Below, piece after piece: positions 26,205-35,705 of a stretch of DNA of 64,000 nucleotides. A model generated the notes under the pieces. It saw nothing but the letters and a program-made list of their open reading frames with translations, made no database searches and had not been told where the DNA came from. Both the position numbers and the translations under genes were made by a program. Position 1 is the stretch's first letter; each line of letters begins with the position of its first letter. The stretch comes from Hahella ganghwensis DSM 17046 (lineage in GTDB: Bacteria; Pseudomonadota; Gammaproteobacteria; Pseudomonadales; Oleiphilaceae). Where the stretch lies: the NCBI RefSeq assembly GCF_000376785.1, contig NZ_AQXX01000139.1:62001-126000 (forward strand), read 5' to 3'.

Positions 26205-27158
26205 TTAGTCCGCAGCTTTGGAAGGAAGAAACGAGGTGATCAGGGTGACGACGGCTAGTGTGATACCGCCTGCAACAATCCCTCCGACGGCGCTGATCAG
26301 AGAAGGTATTACCCAGGATATGGCTCCCCCTACAGCGGGTAGTCCGGCAACATACTCTGCTGCGTGATGAAGAATCTCTTCCGCCCCCGGAATGCCATGC
26401 ATCAGAATTCCCCCTCCAACAAGAAACATGGCAGCGGTACCCACGACTGAAAGCGTCTTCATCAGTTTGGGCGCAAACGCCAGAATTAACTTGCCGATAT
26501 GGAATTTCGTTTTGCTCCAACCGTCCTCACCAGTGTTTTGCATCAGATAAAGTCCAGCGTCGTCCAGCTTTACGATGCCGGCGACCAGTCCGTACACACC
26601 GATGGTGATTAACAGAGCGATTGTGGATACCACTGCCACCTGAATCCCGAAAGCCGACTCCTGCACTGTCCCCAGAGCAATCACGATGATCTCTGCCGAC
26701 AGTATCATGTCAGTCCGAATGGCCCCTTTTATTTTCTTCTTCTCAAACTCGACCATATCCACTTCGGGTTTGGCAATGGCTTCCACCATTTCCTTGTGGT
26801 GTTTTTCATCCTCGCCATGGTCGTGGAGAAACTTATGAGCCAGCTTCTCAAACCCTTCGAAGCACAGGAACAGGCCGCCAAGCATCAGCAGGGGAGTGAT
26901 CAGCCAGGGGATTGTGGCGCTGATGGCCAAAGCCGCCGGGACCAGGATCAATTTATTCTTAAAAGAGCCTTTTGCGACGGCCCAAACAACAGGGAGTTCA
27001 CGGTCGGCCTTAACTCCGGTGACCTGTTGTGCGTTGAGTGCCAGATCATCTCCCAATACTCCGGCAGTTTTTTTAGCCGCAACCTTGGTCATTACGGAGA
27101 CATCGTCGAGTAGGGTGGCGATATCGTCTATCAGGGCCAGTAGGCTGGTGCCTGCCAT
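26205..27158 (-). CDS. DUF808 (YedI-like) membrane protein
   Basis: The 317-residue protein begins MAGTSLLALIDDIATLLDDV, the hallmark of DUF808/YedI, and has about five to six membrane helices from residue 80 on with a charged central loop (HDHGEDEKHHKE). It is an inner-membrane protein of unknown function found in many proteobacteria. Nothing in the neighbourhood suggests a role, and it is followed on its own strand by no gene. Confidence 0.9.
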   Translation of the reverse strand: MAGTSLLALIDDIATLLDDVSVMTKVAAKKTAGVLGDDLALNAQQVTGVKADRELPVVWAVAKGSFKNKLILVPAALAISATIPWLITPLLMLGGLFLCFEGFEKLAHKFLHDHGEDEKHHKEMVEAIAKPEVDMVEFEKKKIKGAIRTDMILSAEIIVIALGTVQESAFGIQVAVVSTIALLITIGVYGLVAGIVKLDDAGLYLMQNTGEDGWSKTKFHIGKLILAFAPKLMKTLSVVGTAAMFLVGGGILMHGIPGAEEILHHAAEYVAGLPAVGGAISWVIPSLISAVGGIVAGGITLAVVTLITSFLPSKAAD

Positions 27159-27378
27159 GTTGTCAGCTCCTTGGAGAAAGTCATTGTTAGTTCAGCGTAT
27201 TAAAAGTGACGCAGTATAGACATTATTCCGGGGTGATGGCTATCTTATGAATGGTCTATCCAGCAATAGCATCAGCCAATCGTTGACTCCGTCGAAGGAT
27301 TGCCGATGGTCAGTGTCACCATATCGGTATGAGGCCACAGCACTGGTAAGCGACCACTCTATTGGTAAACCGTCATCG

Positions 27379-27846
27379 TTAACGGTAAATAATATCACCT
27401 CGCATCGGCGCCAGAATTGATAGCAGTCGATTCTGTGTTGGGTGAGGAATCTTCTGATGATCCATGGCCGCAATCAGTAAATCCACCAAACGGTTAAAAT
27501 CGGCTTCGTTGACGTTCATCCTGGTATGGACATCTACCATGCTGTCCCCGGAGTAAGTGCAGGGACCACCGCTGACCTCGCAGATTTGTTCACTGAGCTT
27601 TTCGTGAAAACGGTCAAGGTCTGAGTCTTCAAAGTAGGGGCGGATTGTTGGATCATCCCCGATTTCATAGATCAATCTGGACACAATGTTTTCTATCCCC
27701 GTTTTTTGCCCTAGCGAATCATAGAGCGAAGGGGTGGCAGGTTGATGAGCGCAGGCTGTGAGCATGATTCCGATCAGACCGGTCAGCATAACGCGAAGGA
27801 TCGACAGGGAGTTGTAAGCTTGGATAGCTGGGGCATTGCGAGTCAT
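27379..27846 (-). CDS. Truncated-haemoglobin-like lipoprotein
   Basis: I take ATG 27846, which has AAGGAGAT overlapping the upstream stop. The 155-residue product has a lipoprotein signal (lipobox LTAC, Cys32) followed by a group 1 truncated globin domain (SLYDSLGQKTGIENIV, PYF, then the proximal-His region MVDVHTRM with His107). Two extra cysteines (89 and 96) may form a disulfide. Export of a globin is uncommon; it could bind O2 or NO in the periplasm. It is the last gene of a four-gene set with DUF3034, EAL and blue-copper proteins. Confidence 0.85.
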   Translation of the reverse strand: MTRNAPAIQAYNSLSILRVMLTGLIGIMLTACAHQPATPSLYDSLGQKTGIENIVSRLIYEIGDDPTIRPYFEDSDLDRFHEKLSEQICEVSGGPCTYSGDSMVDVHTRMNVNEADFNRLVDLLIAAMDHQKIPHPTQNRLLSILAPMRGDIIYR

Positions 27847-27861
27847 CACAGGAACATCTCC

Positions 27862-28719
27862 TTACCAGAAATACCCGGTAATGGACAGATAGACCCCGGT
27901 TTGATGGTCGGCGCCGGCGATATCGCCGAGGTCCGCGTAGGCCAGGGTAGCGTTGATGTGTTTATTGGGAAGATAGGCGACAAAGAGGTCCATCCAGTCC
28001 TGCTCCTCGGCGAAGGATAGATTGTCCGGTTTTTGTCTGTATTCGGCACCCAGTGCCCACTGGCGGCTTAGCAAGACAGCGACTGAGGCTTCCAGATTGA
28101 GCGAGTAGCTGTCCTTGTCGTCACCACCGTAACCAAGCAGGCCCAGTTGATTGGCCTTGGTTGCTCTGCCGGCCAAACTCCATAAGGCGTTGTAGCCGCC
28201 AATCGCACCCAGATGGAGTTTACTGGCCACAACATAAAGATCTGTTCCGTGATTGGAATCTTTGGCGCCGACAGCGTCAGCGATGGTGTCATCCGCCAGC
28301 ATTTTGTGCTGAATTCCGGCACTGATCTGGGGCCAATCGGTGTAAACCAGATCGCCGGAAAGTCGGACTTTCAGCCCTGCAATATCCTGTCGGATCTCCG
28401 AACCGGCGCCCTTAAGGTAAAAATTCTGATGGGCAAAGCTGACTTCAACCCGATCATATAAATTGATTGCCGCTCCCCAGACGCTGAGGCGATAGTCGTC
28501 CACATTGACCCTAGTGGCAAAGCCGGATATAGCTGTTTCGTCACGGCTGGCATAACCTGCCATGGTTGCCCAGGGGACAATGCCTCCGCCGCCGCTACCT
28601 TCCAGTTGGGTCACGCCCGGTGTACCGAGAAGTTTTCCTTCGCCAGCCTGAACTCCAGTGGCTGCGCAACATAGTAAGAAAAAATGTACTGCAGTCCGAC
28701 ACATATGCGTTATGCCCAT
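27862..28719 (-). CDS. DUF3034 outer-membrane-like protein
   Basis: The 285-residue protein has a signal peptide (cleavage after VQA, about residue 25), a Gly-rich start (LEGSGGGGIVPWATMAGYA), many alternating beta strands and a C-terminal aromatic residue (ITGYFW). It fits the DUF3034 family, which looks like a small beta-barrel. Function unknown. It lies 48 nt after the EAL gene and 15 nt before the globin gene, so it is surely co-transcribed. Confidence 0.88.
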   Translation of the reverse strand: MGITHMCRTAVHFFLLCCAATGVQAGEGKLLGTPGVTQLEGSGGGGIVPWATMAGYASRDETAISGFATRVNVDDYRLSVWGAAINLYDRVEVSFAHQNFYLKGAGSEIRQDIAGLKVRLSGDLVYTDWPQISAGIQHKMLADDTIADAVGAKDSNHGTDLYVVASKLHLGAIGGYNALWSLAGRATKANQLGLLGYGGDDKDSYSLNLEASVAVLLSRQWALGAEYRQKPDNLSFAEEQDWMDLFVAYLPNKHINATLAYADLGDIAGADHQTGVYLSITGYFW

Positions 28720-28767
28720 ATTGGTTTTTTAGAGATGACTGGAGGTTCGAGCGTCATCCTCTTTGGA

Positions 28768-31125
28768 TCAAGTCATTGGTCTGGTGGCTTCAAACGAGTT
28801 TTGTTGCAGCAGCCAGCTTTGAAAGTCTTCTGGCGGCATAGGTCTGGCCAGGTGGTAACCCTGAATATAATCGCACCCCATGTCCCGGAGGATGCCGACG
28901 GCGTTTTCTGTTTCAACGCCTTCAGCAATGACTTTAAGTTGAAAGCGGTGCCCCAGTTCAATGGTTGAGCGCACAATAATCTGATCACTCTCCGACTGTT
29001 CCAACTGTAGTACAAAGCTTTTATCGATCTTCAATTCTCTGACTGGCATCTGTTTTAACTTGGACAGTGAAGAATGCCCGATTCCATAGTCGTCGACGGA
29101 GAGATGGAATCCTTCTCGGGTGAAACGTTCCATCAGTAAAACGGCCTTTTCTGCATCGGACATCATATCCCGCTCCGTCAGCTCAAAGCTGAGGCAATCT
29201 GGCGCAAGGTCATGGTCCTGAAGCTGAGCGCAGATACTGGGTAAAAGTTCTTCTCGTTCAAGATCCTGTGCAGAGATATTGACGGCAATCTGGATCCGGA
29301 TACCTTCTTTCTGCCATGCAGATGATTGCCTTATGACGGCATTGATCACCCAATCGGTCAATTGGTCAATGAGCCCCGATTGCTCTGCCAGGCAGACAAA
29401 CAGCTCCGGTGATACAAACTTACGCACTGGATGAATCCAGCGGATCAATGCTTCGCACTTGTCAATCTGGCCTGTTTGAAGATTAAGCTTGGGCTGGTAA
29501 TACATCAGTAACTGGCCATCGTCATCCCTGAGTGCTCTTTTCAGGTCGTCGAGCAGAGTCAGGCGGTCCAGGTGGGCTTCCTCCTCTCCTTCCTGGTAAT
29601 AACTGAGGTCCTGGCGGGATGTCCTCGCCTTATCCAACGCAATCCCGGCCCGGCGGATCAGTTTCTCAGCGTTGTCACCGTCATTGGGGTAAATAGATAT
29701 GCCGGCACTGAAGGAGAGTGATAAGCGCAGGTTCTTAAATGCCAGTGGTTCGCATAACTGTTCCAGAATCTGGGGGCCCAAAATGTAGGGGGAGGCCCCT
29801 GGAGGCACCGGAAGAACTATGAAATACTCATCAGCACCGGATCGGGCGGCGAGGGAGTCTTCCTGGGAAAGTTGTGTGAGACGTTCGCCTACTGCGCACA
29901 GGCATTGGTCTCCAACCTGGGGACCAAAGGTGTCGTTAACGTTTCGGAAGCCATTGATGTTGATACTGGCAACAATAAATGCCGCTTGTCCTGATCTGAT
30001 TTTGGCATCGACCTGCTCCATCAGACTGGGACGGTTATAAAGGCCGGTGAGGTGATCATGGGTGGCCTGGTAGCTGATACGCTGTTCCCGTTGCTTGATA
30101 TCGTTGCGCATTTGTACAAAGGCACGGAACAAGGCCTTGATTTCCCGGGTGCGCGACTGAATGGTTGGCAGGTTATGATAATCCCCCTTGGCAATATGCC
30201 CGGCAACCCGTTCCAGCTCTGCCAGAGGACCTGCCAGGTTACGGGACAGCAGAGCACTGCCGAAAATGGCCAGTATCAGGGTGGTCAGTGTAATGAGGAA
30301 AATGGTGTCCCGAAGCTTGTCGAAGTCTTCATAAACCTGATCCAGGTTTACGGTAAGTATGGCTTCTATCCGGTGTCCCTCATAACTGGTAATGGGCTGA
30401 TGTTTAGAGGTGAATGACTGATGTCTGAGAAACGGTAGCCGGAAAGTCATATCGACGGAGTCCGAGGCTGCCAGGGCTTCTTCGCGGATAGTATCTCGCA
30501 GTGTACTGACCAATACATTTTGTGAGTCTGAGGACATGTCTACAAAGGAGATGTTCAGGTTGCTCAGTTGCAGAAGTTGCTGAGCCAATTCCTGATCCAG
30601 GCGAAATCCGATTCCGGTTAATGCCACGGGGACAGGTGCTTTTACCGGTAGAATGATAATTTGGTAGAGTTCGTTGTTGTTCACCACAAAAGACGCGGCG
30701 CCTCCATCTGCCAGAGCTTCTTCCAGCAATTGCTGTGGTTCAAAGTAGGTTCCAGGGCGAATTCCACTCTCGCCATAGGAGGCTTTCATTTCACCATCCA
30801 GACCGATCAGAAACATCAGGTCGGCGTCAATTCTGGCTCCGTGGTTTTCCAGGACGCTTTCTATCGTTGCCCGATCATTGGAAGCGACCGCCTGCTTGAA
30901 ACCGAAGTCGGAGGTCAGGACTTCGGCAGAGGCTATCAACTGATTCTGACGTTCATTGAGTAACTGATTGAAAACATTGACGGCGCCAGCGATATCCTGT
31001 GATACCTGTCTTTGGGTGTAGGTGGCTGTTGAGATCCATACAGTGATAAGCACTGTCAGAGAGACTGCACAAACCAGCACGGTGGTAAGTAGCAATATCT
31101 GTGATCCGAGGCGGTTAACTCCCAC
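28768..31125 (-). CDS. CACHE-HAMP-GGDEF(degenerate)-EAL phosphodiesterase
   Basis: The start is GTG 31125 with AAAGGAT upstream. The protein has two membrane helices (about 10-30 and 275-297) around a periplasmic sensor, then HAMP, GGDEF and EAL domains. The GGDEF motif is degraded to SGADEY (about 428) and its I-site is lost. The EAL domain looks active: EALIRW (about 556), NIS, ELTE, VDDYG, KIDKSF, EGVET and IQGY are all kept. It should therefore degrade c-di-GMP in response to a periplasmic signal. It lies between blue-copper and DUF3034 genes. Confidence 0.92.
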   Translation of the reverse strand: MGVNRLGSQILLLTTVLVCAVSLTVLITVWISTATYTQRQVSQDIAGAVNVFNQLLNERQNQLIASAEVLTSDFGFKQAVASNDRATIESVLENHGARIDADLMFLIGLDGEMKASYGESGIRPGTYFEPQQLLEEALADGGAASFVVNNNELYQIIILPVKAPVPVALTGIGFRLDQELAQQLLQLSNLNISFVDMSSDSQNVLVSTLRDTIREEALAASDSVDMTFRLPFLRHQSFTSKHQPITSYEGHRIEAILTVNLDQVYEDFDKLRDTIFLITLTTLILAIFGSALLSRNLAGPLAELERVAGHIAKGDYHNLPTIQSRTREIKALFRAFVQMRNDIKQREQRISYQATHDHLTGLYNRPSLMEQVDAKIRSGQAAFIVASININGFRNVNDTFGPQVGDQCLCAVGERLTQLSQEDSLAARSGADEYFIVLPVPPGASPYILGPQILEQLCEPLAFKNLRLSLSFSAGISIYPNDGDNAEKLIRRAGIALDKARTSRQDLSYYQEGEEEAHLDRLTLLDDLKRALRDDDGQLLMYYQPKLNLQTGQIDKCEALIRWIHPVRKFVSPELFVCLAEQSGLIDQLTDWVINAVIRQSSAWQKEGIRIQIAVNISAQDLEREELLPSICAQLQDHDLAPDCLSFELTERDMMSDAEKAVLLMERFTREGFHLSVDDYGIGHSSLSKLKQMPVRELKIDKSFVLQLEQSESDQIIVRSTIELGHRFQLKVIAEGVETENAVGILRDMGCDYIQGYHLARPMPPEDFQSWLLQQNSFEATRPMT

Positions 31126-31166
31126 TGATCGTATCCTTTTATTCTTTTGAGTCAGTTATAAGCCAG

Positions 31167-31880
31167 TTATGAGCCGAACTTTTGGAACTTATTGCGCAGG
31201 TCTTTGGATTCGTTTGTTGGCTGTACTGTCTGGCGAATCGTTAACGGAAGCTTAAGCTGGTAAGTAGGATCGCCTTCCGGGGACAGCTCCCTTTTCAGTT
31301 CGCTTTTTAACAGCGTCAACCGCGTCTGACCGTCGAGTGATAGTTGCGAGTGCCATAGCCTGACGGCAGAGAAGTCCGCCGGTACTGGAATCAGGACTTC
31401 TCCACGAGTGTCAGAGGTCCCTGTATAGACAGTATCGCCAATGTAGATATAGCCCACCATCCGGTCGTGAATATTGCATCCAAGGACAACAACACCTGCT
31501 TTTTCAAATTCCACCGGTTCTCCCGGCGTGCCTGCGTAGAGCCGGATTTCGAACGGTTTGGGAGGCGAAAAAGAATAAACATGGTGCCGAATCTGGTCGC
31601 TGTTGGGAAATGACACAGATTGTCCTTTGGTGATAGCCAGGACATGTGGGACAAAAGACTTGTTCACCTGATCCATACGGACCTGCGGCATGGCAGGGGG
31701 GGAAGACGTGTCGGTAACCAGTTCTACCACCGCGTTGGCGACGGGCTGTTGTTTGTCATCAACTACCTGGAATCGGAAATATTGAGGGTCTTCAGCAATC
31801 GCACTCCCCGGAGCCAGTATCTGGGATGCCGCCAATCCCGCGATAAAACATATCAGACAAATAGACAGGTTGTTGAACAT
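31167..31880 (-). CDS. Periplasmic blue-copper (plastocyanin-like) protein
   Basis: The 237-residue protein has a signal peptide (cleaved near GSAIA, residue 29) and a cupredoxin domain. The ligand set is visible: His99 or His100 in IRHHVYSF, Cys135 and His138 in VLGCNIHDRM, and Met141. A second, Ig-like region of about 90 residues follows (GEVLIPVPADFSAVRLW). The family is often labelled methylamine utilization protein, but no mau genes are present. It is the first gene of the set that ends with the exported globin, suggesting redox or copper sensing. Confidence 0.88.
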   Translation of the reverse strand: MFNNLSICLICFIAGLAASQILAPGSAIAEDPQYFRFQVVDDKQQPVANAVVELVTDTSSPPAMPQVRMDQVNKSFVPHVLAITKGQSVSFPNSDQIRHHVYSFSPPKPFEIRLYAGTPGEPVEFEKAGVVVLGCNIHDRMVGYIYIGDTVYTGTSDTRGEVLIPVPADFSAVRLWHSQLSLDGQTRLTLLKSELKRELSPEGDPTYQLKLPLTIRQTVQPTNESKDLRNKFQKFGS

Positions 31881-32121
31881 ATGGAGTCTTCGGTCAGCAG
31901 ACAGACTCTACGAGTATAGCAAAGGGGTTTCGGGCCATTGTGAGAAATCGTAAAAGGAGTGCTGGCCGAATGAGATCAGTGTTGTAACTCAATAGAGCCG
32001 GAACCCCTTTAGTCTGACTGGCTATCACCCGAATGTGTGATTCGGATAAGAGAAGATTCCCCTAATCTTCTGCCTTCGCAGTATCAAAAGATCCCAATAA
32101 CAACAAACAAGGAATCAATGG

Positions 32122-33153
32122 ATGAAAACATTAACTGCTGCTGTGGTGGCCTGTTTGCTGGCGCTGTCTTTTACGGCTCAGGCTGGAAATTCCTCAACCC
32201 GCTATCCCATCGTTATGGTGGGGGGAGCAACGTCATTCGACACCTTCGATCTGGGGTTGTTTGAAATTGACTATTGGTACGGCATTACCAATGCGTTGCG
32301 TCGGGATGGTGCAGACGTCTATGTCACCAATCTCAGCGGACTACAGTCCAATGAAGTCCGTGGCGACGAACTGATTACTGACGTTCAGGCAATACTGACG
32401 CTCACTGGGGCGGAAAAAGTGAATTTGATCGCGCATAGTCAGGGAGCGCTGGCTTCTCGCTATGTGGCGGCTGTGATGCCCGGGCAAGTCGCCTCGGTAA
32501 CCACCGTTGCGGGGATGAATCGAGGCACGCATATTTCCCCATGGAGCCGGCAAGTGGTTGAAGATCTTGGAGTCACCTCTGGAAGTGCCGCGGAGCAGTT
32601 ATTGGAGATATTTATCGGGCTGATCTTTACCTTTGGCTGGGAGGGGGGAAGTGCCTCCGGTACCGATGGTGATTACAACAGTCCAACCCGTCAGTGGCAG
32701 TCCTTCCTGGCACTGGAAGCCGCCACCAACCCGGCAAACGTCGAAGTGTTTAACCAGCAATACCCTGCCGGCCTGCCAAGCCAGAACTGTATGGAGATCA
32801 ACGGGGGGTTGCGAGGGGATGTCGCTGAGTCTGACAACACGGTCGTCAACGGAGTTCGTTATTATTCAATCGGTGCCAGATCCAATGCCGACTTCACGAC
32901 TTTCTGGGAAATCTTTGATCCGGTTTACTGGGCAATCACCGGAGTTCTGGACAATGTGGTTGTGCCCAGGTTCGATAATCAATACCAGTGGGATGGCCTG
33001 GTTCCGCAATGTGGGCACAAACTGGGCGATTTTGTCGGTAACTACTACATGAGTCACTTCGATGCGATAGGACACTTTGCCGGTATAACCCCCTCTTTTG
33101 TCAGAAGCCTTTATACAACTCAGGCAAATCGACTGAAAAACGCTGGTCTGTAG
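32122..33153 (+). CDS. Secreted triacylglycerol lipase (subfamily I.1/I.2)
   Basis: A 343-residue alpha/beta hydrolase with a signal peptide cleaved near AQAG (about 22). The nucleophile elbow is AHSQG at 104-108 (Ser106), where most relatives have GHSQG. The catalytic Asp is in WDGLVPQC, the His in the SHFDAIGHFAGIT region, and two cysteines (NCMEING and PQCGHK) give the disulfide of this subfamily. It is probably exported by Sec and then type II secretion. Its folding needs the foldase encoded 75 nt downstream. Confidence 0.92.
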   Translation: MKTLTAAVVACLLALSFTAQAGNSSTRYPIVMVGGATSFDTFDLGLFEIDYWYGITNALRRDGADVYVTNLSGLQSNEVRGDELITDVQAILTLTGAEKVNLIAHSQGALASRYVAAVMPGQVASVTTVAGMNRGTHISPWSRQVVEDLGVTSGSAAEQLLEIFIGLIFTFGWEGGSASGTDGDYNSPTRQWQSFLALEAATNPANVEVFNQQYPAGLPSQNCMEINGGLRGDVAESDNTVVNGVRYYSIGARSNADFTTFWEIFDPVYWAITGVLDNVVVPRFDNQYQWDGLVPQCGHKLGDFVGNYYMSHFDAIGHFAGITPSFVRSLYTTQANRLKNAGL

Positions 33154-33227
33154 CCGATCGGTGAGTTACCGCCACTGGAATGTCTGGTGGCGGCGACTTG
33201 TCTGTTTAAATGTCGGAGGATAATAGA

Positions 33228-34340
33228 ATGAAGCGGCCAGAAGTTCGTCATAATCTGATGGTTTCCGCGATCATCCTGGTATTGTTATGCGGGATAATGA
33301 CGGTGCAGTTGGTGCACGAGTACGTACTCTCAGAAAGTGCGGCCGAACCGATTGACATTTTGGCATCAGGCAAAGCGGGCGCTAAGTCTGGCGCGTTTTT
33401 ATTAAAAGCCGATACCCTGTCTGACAATACGGCCAGTAAGTGGGAGTCAGGCAAGGCTAGTCTAGATTCAATCTCTGTTCCCAAAGTATTACAGGGAACT
33501 GAACCTCCTGATGGATTGCAGGTGAATGAGGAAGGGCGCCTGGTGGTTTCCTTTAAGTTGCGCCAGGTGATGGACTATTTTGCCCAATTGATGGGCGTCG
33601 AAGATGTTCCGCAGGAATCAGCCTGGAGACTTGCCCGGCAATATCTTGAAAACAAATTGGAGGAACCAGCACTCTCTGAGGCGATGGATCTTCTGCAACG
33701 ATACTGGGAATATTCGGAATATGTTAATGGTCTGCAGCAGCACCCGGAGATTGAGCAGGCCAAAGCCAGCTTTCATGGTCGTTATGAACAGAATGCACTG
33801 GCATCGGTAGAACTCTTTCATGACGAAAGAAGCAGACTTCAGCGTGAACTGTTCAGTCCCGAGGAAGTCGATGCATTCTTTGCAGAAGAGCAGCGTTACG
33901 ATCAATTTATGCTGGCTCAGATCCGCCTTGGTCGATCCGGCTTGGGTGAATCCGAGCTCAGAATGATGTCCGCGAATCTCGAACAGGCGCTTTCTCCTGA
34001 GCAACGATCCCATAGAGAGCAAACACTGTTGATTCAACGATATAAACAATTGATGCAGAAAGAGGGGATGCATCCCGGATTGGGGACTTGGTACCAGGAG
34101 GTGTCCAGGGAGCTTGGGAGTGATGTGGCTGATAAGATGGCTCGGGTAGAGAGAGAAAAGCAGGGTTGGGAGCAGAAGAAATCTGCCTACCTGGCCAGAA
34201 AGGACGTTCTCTTGAGCCGCTCCGGTATTTCGCCGCAGGATGTTTCCCAACACCTGGATCAGATAATGCGTGAGGAATTAGGGTTCAATGACTTTGAAAT
34301 GCGGCGAATGCAGGCGCTGGAAGGACGTTTGCCAAAGTGA
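33228..34340 (+). CDS. lifO: Lipase-specific foldase (Lif)
   Basis: I choose ATG 33228 because CGGAGGA lies 8 nt upstream, inside a longer frame from 33210. The 370-residue protein has one N-terminal membrane anchor (about 9-27) and a long helical periplasmic domain rich in Glu, Gln and Arg, as in lipase steric chaperones. The Lif motif RxxFDY(F/C)xS(A/E) appears as RQVMDYFAQLMG, with Met for Phe and Leu for Ser. It should fold the adjacent lipase before secretion. Confidence 0.9.
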   Translation: MKRPEVRHNLMVSAIILVLLCGIMTVQLVHEYVLSESAAEPIDILASGKAGAKSGAFLLKADTLSDNTASKWESGKASLDSISVPKVLQGTEPPDGLQVNEEGRLVVSFKLRQVMDYFAQLMGVEDVPQESAWRLARQYLENKLEEPALSEAMDLLQRYWEYSEYVNGLQQHPEIEQAKASFHGRYEQNALASVELFHDERSRLQRELFSPEEVDAFFAEEQRYDQFMLAQIRLGRSGLGESELRMMSANLEQALSPEQRSHREQTLLIQRYKQLMQKEGMHPGLGTWYQEVSRELGSDVADKMARVEREKQGWEQKKSAYLARKDVLLSRSGISPQDVSQHLDQIMREELGFNDFEMRRMQALEGRLPK

Positions 34341-34346
34341 GCTTTA

Positions 34347-35705
34347 TCAGATTTCAGGTGAGGCTATGGGAAGTTCAATGGTGATTTCCGCTCCGGTGAT
34401 CTCTTGCCCTTCCTGAGGGGATCGTTCCTGATGAGATAAGGGGCGGTTTTGGACCCGAAGACGACCGTTATGAGCTCTGCAGATTAATGTGCACAGGTAT
34501 AGCCCCATGCCATTTCCCTGATGATGCCTGCGGACTTTATCTGCTCTGAATAAAGGCTCTCCGATGTGTTGCAAGTCACTGTCATCAAATCCAGGACCTT
34601 GATCAATAACTGATATTTCCACTTGCTCACTGTTCAATGTCCATTGCACAGTGACAGGTAGCGCATTGCCATAATCCAACGCATTCTGAATCAGGTTACG
34701 AAGTAATATCTTCAAGCGAATCGGATCTCCAACAACAGAAACACCAGGGCCACCAATTATCTGGATAAGGCTTTGTTGGTTTGTGGGGAAGTCCTTACAG
34801 GTCTCGTCTATCAGCTTCGGTATCTGAATTGTTTCGAATCTCAAATGAAGGGAATTTGCGCCTAGCCGCTCACCCTCCATGATATCCGCTATGAGGCTTT
34901 CCATGATTCTGCAGTCGCTGATGATACTCTCTCTCGTGGCTGATTTCGGTAGAAGCTCACCGGCGATACGCAGACGGGTTAACGGAGAACGGAGCTCGTG
35001 ACTTAGTGCGATCAGTAGCTGATGTTTGGCATCCAGCATGTGCTTGATCTGTTGTGACATGCTGTTAAAGGTCATTGTCAGAACGCCCAGTTCGTCCCGG
35101 CTCCGGGCAGGGACATTGACTTCCAGGTTTCCGTCCCGAATATGCTCTGCGGCGGAGGTGAGGGTTTTGATCGGGCGAAGGAGTTTCTTCACGTAATGAA
35201 AGCTCCCGAATACCACCAATACAATCAGTCCAAGCGAAATCATGCTTCCCGGCGTCAGGAAGTTGAATCCCTTTATTGGCCTGTCATAAAAAATGATGGT
35301 GCCGCCAGTAATCTGGCGGGTCAGAATGAAGTAACCGTGCCATCGACTGATTTTCAGGTCGGCATCCGGGGTTGTTCGCCAGTGAGGGTCTTCCAGGCTG
35401 AAAGGAGGCTGCTGAGGAATCCAGTACCCCTGATCAGATAGTATGCTGACCTGAGTATTGGTTCGTTCAGCAAGACTTTGAGTTTGTGCTTCTGTAAAAG
35501 GAGGATTGATACCCTGAGTAATAATGGCCACATAATCCACCAGCATGTCGCGCCATCGAGTTTGTATGTGTTCCTCAGCCGAAAACCTGAATGCGCCGAT
35601 GGCCAGCACCAATAGCAGAATACCTGTCAGCAGAAATATCAACGTCAGGCGGACACTTAAACTGTGTGGTTTTTTGTGACGTTTTGACGTCCAGATACCC
35701 AACAT
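34347..35705 (-). CDS. Sensor histidine kinase (CpxA-like)
   Basis: Two membrane helices (about 17-40 and 170-190) enclose a periplasmic sensor of about 130 residues, followed by HAMP, a HisKA box SHELRSPLTRLRIA (His about 235) and an ATPase domain with G-box GNGMGLYL. Its ATG overlaps the regulator stop by one base (TAATG), so the two are coupled. It pairs with the OmpR-family regulator upstream; the divergent CpxP-like gene suggests an envelope or metal stress role. Confidence 0.9.
   Translation of the reverse strand: MLGIWTSKRHKKPHSLSVRLTLIFLLTGILLLVLAIGAFRFSAEEHIQTRWRDMLVDYVAIITQGINPPFTEAQTQSLAERTNTQVSILSDQGYWIPQQPPFSLEDPHWRTTPDADLKISRWHGYFILTRQITGGTIIFYDRPIKGFNFLTPGSMISLGLIVLVVFGSFHYVKKLLRPIKTLTSAAEHIRDGNLEVNVPARSRDELGVLTMTFNSMSQQIKHMLDAKHQLLIALSHELRSPLTRLRIAGELLPKSATRESIISDCRIMESLIADIMEGERLGANSLHLRFETIQIPKLIDETCKDFPTNQQSLIQIIGGPGVSVVGDPIRLKILLRNLIQNALDYGNALPVTVQWTLNSEQVEISVIDQGPGFDDSDLQHIGEPLFRADKVRRHHQGNGMGLYLCTLICRAHNGRLRVQNRPLSHQERSPQEGQEITGAEITIELPIASPEI

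Noticed and set aside
27240-27473. Minus-strand 77-residue frame downstream of and overlapping the globin gene
   Set aside because: It overlaps the globin 3' end in another frame and has no ribosome site or family resemblance.
28773-29015. Second frame within the end of the EAL gene
   Set aside because: Shadow of the EAL coding sequence; the in-frame EAL motifs continue to the stop at 28768.
31167-31880. Methylamine utilization role suggested by family name
   Set aside because: No methylamine dehydrogenase or mau genes are present; the cupredoxin label is a legacy name.
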